Shown here piece by piece: positions 10,501 to 17,478 of a DNA stretch of 64,000 nucleotides. A program made the position numbers and the translations under genes. The notes beneath the pieces were generated by a model. It saw only the letters and a list, made by a program, of their open reading frames with translations, made no database searches and was not told where the DNA came from. The DNA comes from Allygus modestus (Eukaryota > Arthropoda > Insecta > Hemiptera > Cicadellidae), in NCBI GenBank assembly GCA_963675035.1, contig OY776111.1, positions 309,895,467 to 309,959,466 on the forward strand, given 5' to 3'. Each line of letters starts with the position of its first letter. The stretch's first letter is position 1.

Positions 10501-11009
10501 TCTTAATGACAGACACGGATTCTCTGATGTATTCTATAGTAACAGAGGACTTTTACAAGGAAATACAAAGTGACTTGGACCGTTTTGACACCTCTGCATA
10601 TAGTAAAGATCATTTCTTATACTCTGATAAAAACAAAAAAGTTACGGGCAAGTTTAAAGACGAATTAAATGGTCAAATTATGTATGAATATTGTGGTTTA
10701 AGGCCAAAATTATACTCTTTCATTCCTCTACAGTGGTTATACGAAAAAGAAAAGCAGTTAGAGGTTAAAAAGGCAAAAGGAGCTGACGGCGCTACAGTTA
10801 AACATCTCTTAAGACACCAACACTACTTACACTGTCTTGCAACCGGAGAAGATTACTACGAGAATGTTACAAGAATTAAATCCACAAACCACCATCTGCA
10901 AACATTAACGATGAACAAAAAGGTGCTCTCTTTTGATGACGACAAGAGGTTTATTGTGGATGGCATCAACACCCTTGCCCTTGGTCACTATAAAATTGGT
11001 CAAACATAA
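7539..11009 (+). CDS. Polinton protein-primed family B DNA polymerase, 1156 aa
   Basis: Replicates the element. N-terminal zinc fingers: C24/C27/H40/H45, C52/C55/H68/H73 and a C2HC-type third (C76/C79/H90/C94). The 3'-5' exonuclease motifs follow: Exo I YADFEC (D407, E409), Exo II FHNLKNYDGH (about 528-537) and Exo III KTDVLLLADVFE (about 663). A Cys/His cluster (CHIC...VRDHCH, about 484-514) is inserted between Exo I and Exo II, as is usual in Polinton polymerases. The polymerase motifs are intact: A, LDCNSLYSTAM (D763); B, KLLNNSLFGRT (895-905); C, MTDTDSLMY (D992, D994). The length is normal for the family and there is no internal break. The ATG sits in AAAATGG; M11 is an alternative start. 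The 3' end overlaps the antisense ATPase gene by 44 bp. A TATA/initiator promoter lies 600 nt upstream. Confidence 0.95.
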   Translation: MVIFVYKKQSMTSLQSFQHKMLTCAVCFMSYSNRSNLLRHYRLVHKVIPKICKKCHQIFDNNNHFKMHMLENHYTCDVCKKVVKCQKKRHYLRCDKQPYKLYIFNGESAEVLDTLQSCPLPIKWILIRRVKFIKHSVDNNGDLIIDKECIADFRSLTNLSIEKAQRETQIENSLLKIDTSMHKYQAQGSGWIYDRTKYWQLHVYKYKPLTPKSYIPTPENIKSKHAVLNIKNTDNKCFTWSVLASLRPRNSKENANRVVHYEPYEGQLNMTNIKYPVKISDIDKFEKQNNISVNVYGIEGKTIYPLRITKLNSNTHVNLLLLQEARKSHYCLIRDFDKLMLRSTKDDHNKYFCKFCLQHFGTKDILERHTTYCKTFDAQRVQMSKKDTLQFTNYKYQLKAPFVIYADFECFINCGKHTPSGFAYVVVRDSKIIYEELYSGENVMDVFFEKLFKTYDFIKSQMEVYVPLVMTAEQEASFKNSTRCHICQQLLLGDKVRDHCHLTGKFRGPSHNACNLNYKVTKKIPIFFHNLKNYDGHLIMQHLGKLNRKLNCIAKDMEKYISFSVDDLVFLDSYNFLSLPLSKLASNLNTFRFIDNPLLQRKGEFPYEYMTGPEKFLETLPPIEAFYSSLTKECISPAQYEHAKNVWNHFNIKNLKEYHDLYLKTDVLLLADVFETFRDLSLKDYKLDPVHKYSLPGLSWEACLRMTGIKLQLFSDIDMHLFIEHAIRGGVSMISTRYAKANNKYMGEHYDPNQESTYLVYLDCNSLYSTAMCESLPVDGFRWTNEKDYKANKNENFGFILEVDLKYDKSLHDLHNDYPLAPEKMNGKLIPNLNDKTKYILHYKALKKYEELGLVVTKYHRILKFRQSKWLAPYINFNIEKRQKAEHDFEKDFYKLLNNSLFGRTIMNQRKFRDIHLVDESMLTKYVTKPRFDCSKKFDNNLHAVHLNKLIVKFDKPIYLGMTILDISKVIMYDFHYNYMSKFKNKKFLMTDTDSLMYSIVTEDFYKEIQSDLDRFDTSAYSKDHFLYSDKNKKVTGKFKDELNGQIMYEYCGLRPKLYSFIPLQWLYEKEKQLEVKKAKGADGATVKHLLRHQHYLHCLATGEDYYENVTRIKSTNHHLQTLTMNKKVLSFDDDKRFIVDGINTLALGHYKIGQT

Positions 11010-11634
11010 ATCTGTATTTGCCATTATTCTTTGGCCTTTCCTTGTCTATTACAAAAAAGCCATATTTAGACCTATCCCAGCACTGATGGCAGAGATTTCT
11101 AAATTGGTTAAATGAAAAATCATTTCCCACATGATTGTTATACACATGTTTTAAATTTAAATCGTCTTGTTTAAATAATATTAGGAAATTAACATTGTCA
11201 CGTAAATGTTTGTGTACTTTACTGTAAGATTGACACAAGTAAAAACTGTTAACATTTTTGTGTCTGCCCATTGAGAAAAATTGTGTGATATTTGGACTAT
11301 TTATGTCGTCAAATACAACTATTGAGTGTGATTCTACATCATTTGGTGTGATTTCACAGTTTGAATATGTGTGTAATTTAACTTCATCACACAGACGGAA
11401 TATTTCAATTATTTTTTTATATTTTTCTTGTTCTAAAGATTTGGATATTATATATAAATTTGTAAACTTTAATCCTTGTTTTTTTACAATTAAGTTATAA
11501 ATTACAACAGTCTTCCCCGAACCACTGGGCCCTATTATAAGACAGCGAATATTATTAGGAAATAGGCCCAACTTCTTTGGTGTATTTTCTTTATGTGCAA
11601 TTTTAAATTTGTTCTTTTGTTGAATAAATGACAT
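10966..11634 (-). CDS. Polinton genome-packaging ATPase (HerA/FtsK, A32-like), 222 aa
   Basis: P-loop ATPase expected to pump element DNA into capsids. The Walker A motif is GPSGSGKT (K41 the phosphate-binding lysine), and Walker B is IVVFDDI (D109, D110). The C-terminal half carries polar motifs of the family, including YLCQSYSKVH. The size is typical of Polinton and adintovirus ATPases. It is the only gene on the minus strand. It converges on PolB with a 44-bp overlap of coding ends and diverges from the PLA2-like gene across a 95-bp spacer. Its start codon is preceded on its own strand by TATATAAAAA, matching the A-rich start signal of the capsid genes. It differs strongly from the ATPase at 58360, so the two represent separate lineages. 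Confidence 0.92.
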   Translation of the reverse strand: MSFIQQKNKFKIAHKENTPKKLGLFPNNIRCLIIGPSGSGKTVVIYNLIVKKQGLKFTNLYIISKSLEQEKYKKIIEIFRLCDEVKLHTYSNCEITPNDVESHSIVVFDDINSPNITQFFSMGRHKNVNSFYLCQSYSKVHKHLRDNVNFLILFKQDDLNLKHVYNNHVGNDFSFNQFRNLCHQCWDRSKYGFFVIDKERPKNNGKYRFMFDQFYSDQGQGC

Positions 11635-11729
11635 TTTTTATATAATGGTGTATTTTCTTTGTGTTAAATTTGAATAAATGGTGTATTTTCTTTATGTGCT
11701 ATGTTTGTTAATTTTTTTATATAATAAAA
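11635..11729. promoter_or_regulatory. Divergent promoter region with direct repeats
   Basis: A 95-bp spacer between the divergent ATPase and PLA2-like genes. It holds two copies of a block beginning GGTGTATTTTCTTT, followed in the first by TTGAATAAATG. A third copy lies inside the 5' coding end of the ATPase (about 11578). TATA-like A/T runs end immediately before both start codons. Confidence 0.55.
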
Positions 11730-12242
11730 ATGGCAAAGAGAAAGTGTAAGAAGGGTAAGGGATTATTCTTAAAGCCATATAGAGGCCGTGGCTTGTTAAA
11801 TACCCTTATAAACAACCTTCCTTTCCCCCTCCACATCCCGTCGTATTCATATTGTGGTCCAGCAACTAATATACGTGAAAATTTAGCCAAAAATGTACCT
11901 CCAAAAAATAAGCTAGACTCTTATTGTAAAGAGCACGACATATTCTACATGAATAATCCTGATACAGCCGCCCGGAACAAGGCAGATATGAGATTAGCGG
12001 ACCAGGCTTGGACTAGGGTTTCGGCAAAGGACGCCAGTCTGGCCGAAAAAGCAGCAGCTTATGCAGTGACAAATTTGATGAAGGCTAAGGCAAAAATGGG
12101 AATGGGATTAAAATTTAATAAAAAAGATGGACAACTTTCAGCTGTTAGAGGCAGCAAGAGACGTGCCTCACTTTCGAGGAGTGTACCTAAAAAACGAGCT
12201 AAGAAAACTGACACCAAAAGTAAGAGAATGTGGAATTATTAA
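11730..12242 (+). CDS. Parvovirus-type PLA2-like virion protein, 170 aa
   Basis: Resembles the phospholipase A2 domain of parvovirus VP1 and of some adintovirus proteins. The calcium-loop motif YCGPATN (Y41-N47) and the catalytic helix DSYCKEHDIFY (His69-Asp70) are present with normal spacing. The N-terminus is basic, followed by a short hydrophobic stretch (IPSYSY). An Ala-rich segment spans about 100-118, and the C-terminal 35 residues are Lys/Arg-rich (RGSKRRASLSR, PKKRAKK), which would suit DNA binding or nuclear import. In parvoviruses this activity helps particles leave endosomes; the same role here is inference. Its last 116 nt overlap the protease gene in another frame. The start lies in AATAAAAATGG. 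Confidence 0.85.
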   Translation: MAKRKCKKGKGLFLKPYRGRGLLNTLINNLPFPLHIPSYSYCGPATNIRENLAKNVPPKNKLDSYCKEHDIFYMNNPDTAARNKADMRLADQAWTRVSAKDASLAEKAAAYAVTNLMKAKAKMGMGLKFNKKDGQLSAVRGSKRRASLSRSVPKKRAKKTDTKSKRMWNY

Positions 12243-12456
12243 TTTAGACAGTGACAGGGGCACACATTGGACAGCATATCGTAAAAATAAAGATATTGTA
12301 ATATATTTTGACCCTTTCGGAATACAGCCTCCAAAAGAGGTAATTGAATATTTTGTACCATCTAAAATTTACTATACAACTGATCAAATACAAGATTTAA
12401 ACAGTTCCATTTGTGGAATTTTATGTTTATCATTTCTGAATAATTTTAGTTTATAA
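12127..12456 (+). CDS. Adenain-like cysteine protease, 109 aa
   Basis: Belongs to the adenovirus protease (C5/C48-like) family that matures Polinton and adenovirus virions. His47 lies in GTHWTAY and Asp62 in YFDPFG. Gln89, seven residues before the nucleophile, would form the oxyanion hole. Cys96 lies in SSICGILCL. The order and the Gln-Cys spacing match adenain. The chosen start includes HFRGVYLKNELRK, which is family-like, so the 116-nt overlap with the PLA2-like gene appears genuine rather than a misplaced start. The protein is compact compared with adenain (about 200 aa) and closer to Polinton enzymes. The stop lies 2 nt before the penton start. Confidence 0.9.
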   Translation: MDNFQLLEAARDVPHFRGVYLKNELRKLTPKVRECGIINLDSDRGTHWTAYRKNKDIVIYFDPFGIQPPKEVIEYFVPSKIYYTTDQIQDLNSSICGILCLSFLNNFSL

Positions 12457-12458
12457 AA

Positions 12459-13346
12459 ATGGATTCATTTACTATAACATTTACGGGTACAGAGCCAGAG
12501 TTGAAGTCGGTGTTCTTTCCTCCTATAGAATTAAATGGTGATTATGTAATTGGGCTGGTAGATTTTCAAAGTTATAATTCTATATTTAATGTTAAAAAAC
12601 CTCTAAATACTTTGACATATTACAAAATGCACAAAGTTACAACCCCAAAAGGGGAGGTTACAATTGACGAATTAAACCGGGCATTAGATGGTAAAGTTGA
12701 AGTTATTATACAAAATAAAGTAGCATTAATTAATACAAAAGTCAAACTTATATTTTACAAAGGCCTAGTTCCAAAATTAAATAAACTTAAAGACACAAAA
12801 TTAACTATAGACGAGGGTGAGGATGTGTATTATTACGATCACAAAGCTCCAAATGTAATTGAAATTGCTGAAGGTACATACGAAGTGTTTGAGCTTGCGA
12901 AGGAAATTCAAAAGCAACTCCCAGATTTTGTACTTATAGCCGATAATAAAACTATGAAAGCCACATTACATTCTGGCCATGTGTTTGATTTTACAAAACC
13001 GTGTTTAGGGTCTGAATTATTGGGATTTAAAGGATTTTCTACTCCAGATATTGCGTTTAAATCCGTAAATAAAATCAACATAAATAATGTAAATGTGATT
13101 AGAGTAAAATGTAATATTGCGAATGAGTCTTATTTAAATGGTGACAAATCACACACCATACACAGTTTTTACCCAGAAGCTCCTCCGGGCTACAAGATTA
13201 TTGAGGTCCCCAGAAATATTATATACTTCCCTGTAAATAAGAGAAGTTTAGATGTTGTTAGCATTACATTTGCAGATCAACACGACAAGCCAATTGACTT
13301 TAATAAAGAAGAAATTACAATTACTTGTCATATAAAAAAGATATGA
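12459..13346 (+). CDS. Polinton minor capsid (penton) protein, 295 aa
   Basis: Corresponds by position, size and N-terminal pattern (FFPPIELNGDYVIGLVDF) to the single jelly-roll penton protein that closes the five-fold vertices of Polinton-like capsids. The protein is rich in predicted beta strand, with no signal peptide or membrane segment. It starts 2 nt after the protease stop within TTTATAAAAATGG. Its TGA overlaps the ATG of a small basic frame (ATGA). The family assignment rests on pattern memory and gene order; a profile search would settle it. Confidence 0.8.
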   Translation: MDSFTITFTGTEPELKSVFFPPIELNGDYVIGLVDFQSYNSIFNVKKPLNTLTYYKMHKVTTPKGEVTIDELNRALDGKVEVIIQNKVALINTKVKLIFYKGLVPKLNKLKDTKLTIDEGEDVYYYDHKAPNVIEIAEGTYEVFELAKEIQKQLPDFVLIADNKTMKATLHSGHVFDFTKPCLGSELLGFKGFSTPDIAFKSVNKININNVNVIRVKCNIANESYLNGDKSHTIHSFYPEAPPGYKIIEVPRNIIYFPVNKRSLDVVSITFADQHDKPIDFNKEEITITCHIKKI

Positions 13347-13474
13347 GAATTTACAAGAACGGACTGAGTGTGCAAAATGCCAGGTTTCTGCGATCAATTG
13401 GGTTGAAGTTAAAATTTTCTATTAATAAAAATGGAAGATTTTCTAGACGTTGCAGGAAAATTCCAATACGATGA
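13343..13474 (+). CDS. Candidate small basic core-type peptide, 43 aa
   Basis: A short frame whose ATG overlaps the penton stop codon (ATGA) and which runs through the 84-nt gap into the first 44 nt of the major capsid gene in another frame. The product has 13 Lys/Arg and no Asp or Glu (start MRIYKNGLSVQNARF, end RRCRKIPIR). In adenoviruses a small basic core peptide (pX/mu) is encoded between the penton and hexon genes, the same relative position. The gap is the longest among the closely packed rightward genes, which makes a hidden gene plausible. It could also be chance in A-rich DNA, which favours Lys/Arg codons. Confidence 0.4.
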   Translation: MRIYKNGLSVQNARFLRSIGLKLKFSINKNGRFSRRCRKIPIR

Positions 13475-14624
13475 TAGCCTGGTTAAAATTACAAATCACT
13501 CCTATGTTCCACACAACACTTTAGCAATAAATAATTCCGATGAAATTCGAATATGCATAAATAATCAAGATTTACTAACACTCCCATGTAGGAGTTATTT
13601 GTATATTAAAGGAGAAATAGAGAATCATGATAAAGGACATTTTATAAATAATGCATTTGCATTCTTATTTGACGAAATTAGATACGAAGTTGCTGGTAAA
13701 GAAATAGATATTGTAAGAAATCCGGGAATTTCCAGTCTTATGAAAATATTGTGCTCTTACAATAAAACAACTAAATTGTCAAATGCAGCATTTGATTCTG
13801 ATGAAAATTTAAAGGAGTTCCATAAAAGCGGCAAGTTTAGTACTTGTGTCCCGTTAGAGCTGTTAATGGGTGTGTTTGAGGATTTTAATAAGGTTTTAGT
13901 AAATGTTAAACAAGAATTGGTGTTGAAAAGATCCAAAAACGACTTAAATTGTATATTAACAACATCTGGTGTCGATCCTATTCCTAAAATTACACTTAAA
14001 TCGATTCAGTGGGTGATGCCGCACGTGGTACCATCTGATGGGGAGAAGCTTCAATTACAAAAGATGTTATTGCAAAATAAAAATTTGCAAATTGCATTTA
14101 GAAGTTTGGAGCTACACGAACTCCCATCATACCCCGAAACCAAGAGACACACATGGTCAGTTAAGACGTCTTCGAGTTTGGAGAAGCCCAGGTATGTTAT
14201 ATTTGGTTTCCAAACAGGTAGGGACAACAGTGCACGAAAAAGAACTGATGAATTTGATCACTGTAAATTGAAAAATCTCAAAGTGTTTTTAAACTCTGAA
14301 TATTATCCTTATAGTGATTTAAATCTCGACTTTGAAAATGGAGATGCCTCTAAAGCTTATGAGATGTTTGTGAGGTTTAGGGAGAGTTACTACAACACCG
14401 TCCCCGATCCTATGTTTAACAGAGCTGACTTTATAAATAAATATCCTCTAATTGTAATAGATTGTTCTAGGCAGAATGAATCAATCAAAGAGGGGGTTGT
14501 AGATATTAAATTAGAAATTGAAACTGCAGAAAACGTCCCTTCAAACACATCTGCATATTGCCTAATAATACACGATAAGGTGTTTGAGTATAATCCTTTG
14601 ACAAATGAGATAAATAAAATGTAA
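13431..14624 (+). CDS. Polinton major capsid protein (double jelly-roll), 397 aa
   Basis: Assigned as the hexon-like shell protein from its place after the penton gene, its size and its recurrent pattern: an N-terminal TNHSYVPHNTLAINNSDEIR segment, NNAFAFLFDEIRYEVAGKEID near residues 70-90 and the RNPGISSLMK block. Two sequential beta-rich halves are consistent with the vertical double jelly-roll fold. No transmembrane segment or signal peptide is present. The ATG lies in TTAATAAAAATGG; the stop is followed 5 nt later by the next gene. The fold is inferred, not shown by a catalytic motif, so confidence is below that of the enzymes. Confidence 0.8.
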   Translation: MEDFLDVAGKFQYDDSLVKITNHSYVPHNTLAINNSDEIRICINNQDLLTLPCRSYLYIKGEIENHDKGHFINNAFAFLFDEIRYEVAGKEIDIVRNPGISSLMKILCSYNKTTKLSNAAFDSDENLKEFHKSGKFSTCVPLELLMGVFEDFNKVLVNVKQELVLKRSKNDLNCILTTSGVDPIPKITLKSIQWVMPHVVPSDGEKLQLQKMLLQNKNLQIAFRSLELHELPSYPETKRHTWSVKTSSSLEKPRYVIFGFQTGRDNSARKRTDEFDHCKLKNLKVFLNSEYYPYSDLNLDFENGDASKAYEMFVRFRESYYNTVPDPMFNRADFINKYPLIVIDCSRQNESIKEGVVDIKLEIETAENVPSNTSAYCLIIHDKVFEYNPLTNEINKM

Positions 14625-14629
14625 ATAAA

Positions 14630-15412
14630 ATGAAAACAAATATTCAACAAGAATTGGTAGAGTCTGCAAAACAAATAAGAGAAAAATATAGGGCGTTAAA
14701 ACGTGGTAAATTTCTAGAGGCTGAAGAGAGGTTCCAAACATTCCAACCGTTAATAGAGCCTTTGCAAGAATTAAACAATTTAGCCACAAAAACAGAGAGG
14801 CCAGTTCTCCCAATGATTTTAGAAAAGACCCCGTCTAGAATACCAAGAATAACACAGATAACACCACACAAATTAGATTTTGGTCTTTTAGCATCAGACT
14901 ATTTAGGAAATTACCTTAGTAGAAGTAGTATGACAGACACCACATATGGTATTAGGCGAGAAGGAAATAAATTTTTTATTGGGAATCAGGAAGTTCAAAT
15001 TGCCAATGATGATGTTACAGTTGGAGAAAAAATTTATAAAGGGACAAAGGGATTGTGGGAATTGTTAACTTTAAAAGAACCCGTAAACTATAGTCGGGCT
15101 GATTTGCAAAATTATAAAGAGATTTTGGAAGCTACAAATGCACATTTAAAGGGTTATAAACCAGGTGCGGCGATGTCAAGTAATAAACACACTAAATATC
15201 TTAATATAATTAAACCCCTGTTTAAGACTGTTGGTGAAGGTTTAAGGCAGGTAACTGGTAATAAAATAGACTATGTTTATTGGGATGATCCTAATGAGCT
15301 TGTAGATAGGTTAAGACTGCTTTGGTTAAGCCGATTGGCGGGAAATTCTGGAGTGGATAATGAGATAGATTCTATCATAGAAGAATTGAGGGAAAGTGGA
15401 ATTGTTTATTAA
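14630..15412 (+). CDS. DUF8207-like Polinton protein, 260 aa
   Basis: The function is unknown. The N-terminus (1 to about 40) is charged and likely helical. The central part contains KFFIGNQEVQI and GTKGLWELLTLKEP, and further on NYKEILEATNAH, a pattern I recognise from arthropod repeat-encoded proteins placed in DUF8207. The C-terminus carries DYVYWDDPNELVDRLRLLW. It sits among the structural genes of this Polinton, 5 nt after the major capsid stop and 8 nt before the fibre-like gene, so a virion or assembly role is likely. It could be a minor structural or scaffolding protein. The start codon follows TAAATAAA. Confidence 0.65.
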   Translation: MKTNIQQELVESAKQIREKYRALKRGKFLEAEERFQTFQPLIEPLQELNNLATKTERPVLPMILEKTPSRIPRITQITPHKLDFGLLASDYLGNYLSRSSMTDTTYGIRREGNKFFIGNQEVQIANDDVTVGEKIYKGTKGLWELLTLKEPVNYSRADLQNYKEILEATNAHLKGYKPGAAMSSNKHTKYLNIIKPLFKTVGEGLRQVTGNKIDYVYWDDPNELVDRLRLLWLSRLAGNSGVDNEIDSIIEELRESGIVY

Positions 15413-15420
15413 ATAAAAAG

Positions 15421-16569
15421 ATGATAGATAAATTTTATCGCGTATATAACCCGTATAGTAAACCAGAAGCTAGAAGTTTTAAAGAAACTACTTTAAATCT
15501 AAAAGATGATTGTTGGAATGCTTTAAATTATAAAATTAGTAATGTTAAAGGTGGGGAGTTTACTGATGATGTATCGACTTTGGGGCAGACGTTAACCAGG
15601 AAAGGTGATGCTTTTGTACAAGGTAATACTAAATATAAGTTTTTAGAATCCAAGAATAATAATTGGAACGCTAATAAACGCAAAATTACTAATGTTAAAC
15701 GAGGTGAAAGCTCAACCGATGTGCCCACATTAGAGCAAACTTTAATAAGAAAAGATGGTGTCTTTGTACAAGACAAAAATAATTATGAATTTTTGGAATC
15801 GGAGGGAAATATTTGGAATGCCAAAAAGCGAAAGATTAGTAATTTGTTGGCTGGTAAAGAAAGCGATGATGTTGTAAACGTCTCTCAAGTACCAAAAATG
15901 GATCTAAACTTTTGGGATTTTAATAATAAAAGGCTAGTTCGTGTTAAACCCGCTGTTGATGAGAACGATTGTGTTACAAAACATCAGACTGTGACTTTAG
16001 ACGGTCTTAAATTTGATGGTAAAAATAAGCAATTAACAAACATTTTACCTGGGACATTGCCAAATGATGTGGCTGTTGTTAAGCAAATATTAACAAAAGG
16101 TGAGAAAAGCATAATAAAACAGGTGGATAAATATTATAATGTATTAACATTAGATAGCGATATGTGGGATGCAGAGGACAAATTAATAAAAAATGTACCT
16201 GAAGGCAAAGATAGGAGTGATGTTTGTTTAATGTCGCAGGTTTTGAGGTATGACGATAATATTAAAACTTTTAGACAAGACAATATTAAATTTGATATTT
16301 GTTTAAAATCACACGCATTAAGGTTTAACAATAAAACTAATAAATTTATGCAAGACAATAATGAAATCGATTTGATGATGTACAATCCTAAATTGTTGGT
16401 TGCAGACCCTACATCTTTAAGCGGATTTAAGACTTTAGATGGAGGGGCATATTTGCCAAAAAACTATGTATATCAAAGAATGAGTGATGGTATGTTAGTT
16501 GGTAGCAATGGAGGTGTTTTTGAAACGACAGAGACTGGCAGATACGTTAACATTAAAAATAAAGAATAA
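15421..16569 (+). CDS. Tail-fibre-like repeat protein, 382 aa
   Basis: Built from about six imperfect repeats of 28-50 residues. Each has a core such as WNALNYKISNVKGG or WDAEDKLIKNVPEG, followed by a D(D/N)V...Q element: starts are near residues 31, 80, 132, 159, 192 and 238. This 'aromatic-x-A...K-I-x-N-V...D-A/V' module is characteristic of phage tail fibres and other trimeric fibres, where it forms intertwined beta stalks. The C-terminal 65 residues (from about NPKLLVADP) lack the repeat and are Gly/Tyr-rich (GGAYLPKNYVYQRM), as expected of a tip or head. There is no signal peptide. The gene lies between the structural genes and integrase, 8 nt after the previous stop, 3 nt before the next start. 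A vertex fibre or receptor-binding role is inferred. I do not know it as a standard Polinton gene. Confidence 0.6.
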   Translation: MIDKFYRVYNPYSKPEARSFKETTLNLKDDCWNALNYKISNVKGGEFTDDVSTLGQTLTRKGDAFVQGNTKYKFLESKNNNWNANKRKITNVKRGESSTDVPTLEQTLIRKDGVFVQDKNNYEFLESEGNIWNAKKRKISNLLAGKESDDVVNVSQVPKMDLNFWDFNNKRLVRVKPAVDENDCVTKHQTVTLDGLKFDGKNKQLTNILPGTLPNDVAVVKQILTKGEKSIIKQVDKYYNVLTLDSDMWDAEDKLIKNVPEGKDRSDVCLMSQVLRYDDNIKTFRQDNIKFDICLKSHALRFNNKTNKFMQDNNEIDLMMYNPKLLVADPTSLSGFKTLDGGAYLPKNYVYQRMSDGMLVGSNGGVFETTETGRYVNIKNKE

Positions 16570-16572
16570 AAA

Positions 16573-17478
16573 ATGGAAAAAATTGCTTACGAATTGCATA
16601 AGCCCGCGAGAAAGAACTTTGTTAGAAGGTCTTTTAAGGTGTTGGGTATAAACGAAACTGTTCAAATAGATTTAATAGATATGCGGAATTATGCTAGAGA
16701 GAATTCTGGAAATAAATATATTTTAACTTTAATAGACACATTTTCTAAAAAAGCTTATGCTGCTCCACTAAAGAATAAAACTGGATTAGTAGTCACAGAA
16801 GCTATAAAAACTATTCTCCCAAAGGGAGTTAAAAATATTCAATCTGATAACGGAAAAGAATTTTTTAATGAACATTTTACCAAACTAATGAAAATTCTAA
16901 ATATTAATCACTACCACACTTACTCTACAACTAAGGCGGCTATTGTGGAAAGGTTCCAGAGAACTTTAAAAAATTGGTTGTATAGAGAGTTTAGTGCACA
17001 AGGGAGTTACAAGTGGTTGGATTTACTTCCAAAGTTAATAAGGATATATAATAATAAAGTACATAGATCCATAGGGATGAAACCTAACCAAGTAAGTGCT
17101 AAGAACTCTAAAGACGTACACGAAAGGTTAGCATCTAAAGTACAAGTTAAAAAGCCAAAATATAAGGTGGGGGATAGTGTAAGGATATCTAAATATAAAC
17201 ATGTATTTAGTAAAGGATATACCCCTAACTGGACGGGAGAGCTTTTTACAATAGCAGAAGTTAAGAAAACAAAGCCTGTGACTTATATTTTGAAAGATGA
17301 GAATGGCAATATAATCAAAGGAGGATTTTATACAGAAGAATTGTTAAAAACTAAATATAAAGACATGTATTTGGTAGAGAAGGTAATTAGGAGGAAGGGT
17401 GATTTATTATATGTCAAATGGCTCGGGTTCCCAAGTAGCCAGAACTCGTGGATTTCTGCAAAGGATGTCTTAAAATGA
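16573..17478 (+). CDS. Polinton retroviral-type integrase with chromodomain, 301 aa
   Basis: DDE integrase that inserts the element. The catalytic residues are visible: D33 in VQIDLIDM, D92 in IQSDNGKEFF, and E126 in AAIVERFQRTLKNW. A beta-rich DNA-binding region follows (about 185-250), with KYKVGDSVRI. The C-terminal 36 residues form a chromodomain (YLVEKVIRRKGDLLYVKWLG, WISAKDVL), which in related integrases reads chromatin marks and steers insertion. The start follows the previous stop by 3 nt (TAA AAA ATG). The last 37 nt lie inside the right terminal inverted repeat, so copies of this coding end also occur near 6225, 6711 and 17940. There is no break; the family assignment is certain. 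Confidence 0.95.
   Translation: MEKIAYELHKPARKNFVRRSFKVLGINETVQIDLIDMRNYARENSGNKYILTLIDTFSKKAYAAPLKNKTGLVVTEAIKTILPKGVKNIQSDNGKEFFNEHFTKLMKILNINHYHTYSTTKAAIVERFQRTLKNWLYREFSAQGSYKWLDLLPKLIRIYNNKVHRSIGMKPNQVSAKNSKDVHERLASKVQVKKPKYKVGDSVRISKYKHVFSKGYTPNWTGELFTIAEVKKTKPVTYILKDENGNIIKGGFYTEELLKTKYKDMYLVEKVIRRKGDLLYVKWLGFPSSQNSWISAKDVLK

Noticed and set aside
11258..11500. Plus-strand frame across the ATPase gene
   Set aside because: Antisense shadow of a clearly coding minus-strand gene.
11730..17478. Prokaryotic operon or phage origin for the tight gene cluster
   Set aside because: No ribosome-binding sites before the starts, a chromodomain integrase, adenovirus-type protease and a TATA/initiator promoter all point to a eukaryotic Polinton.
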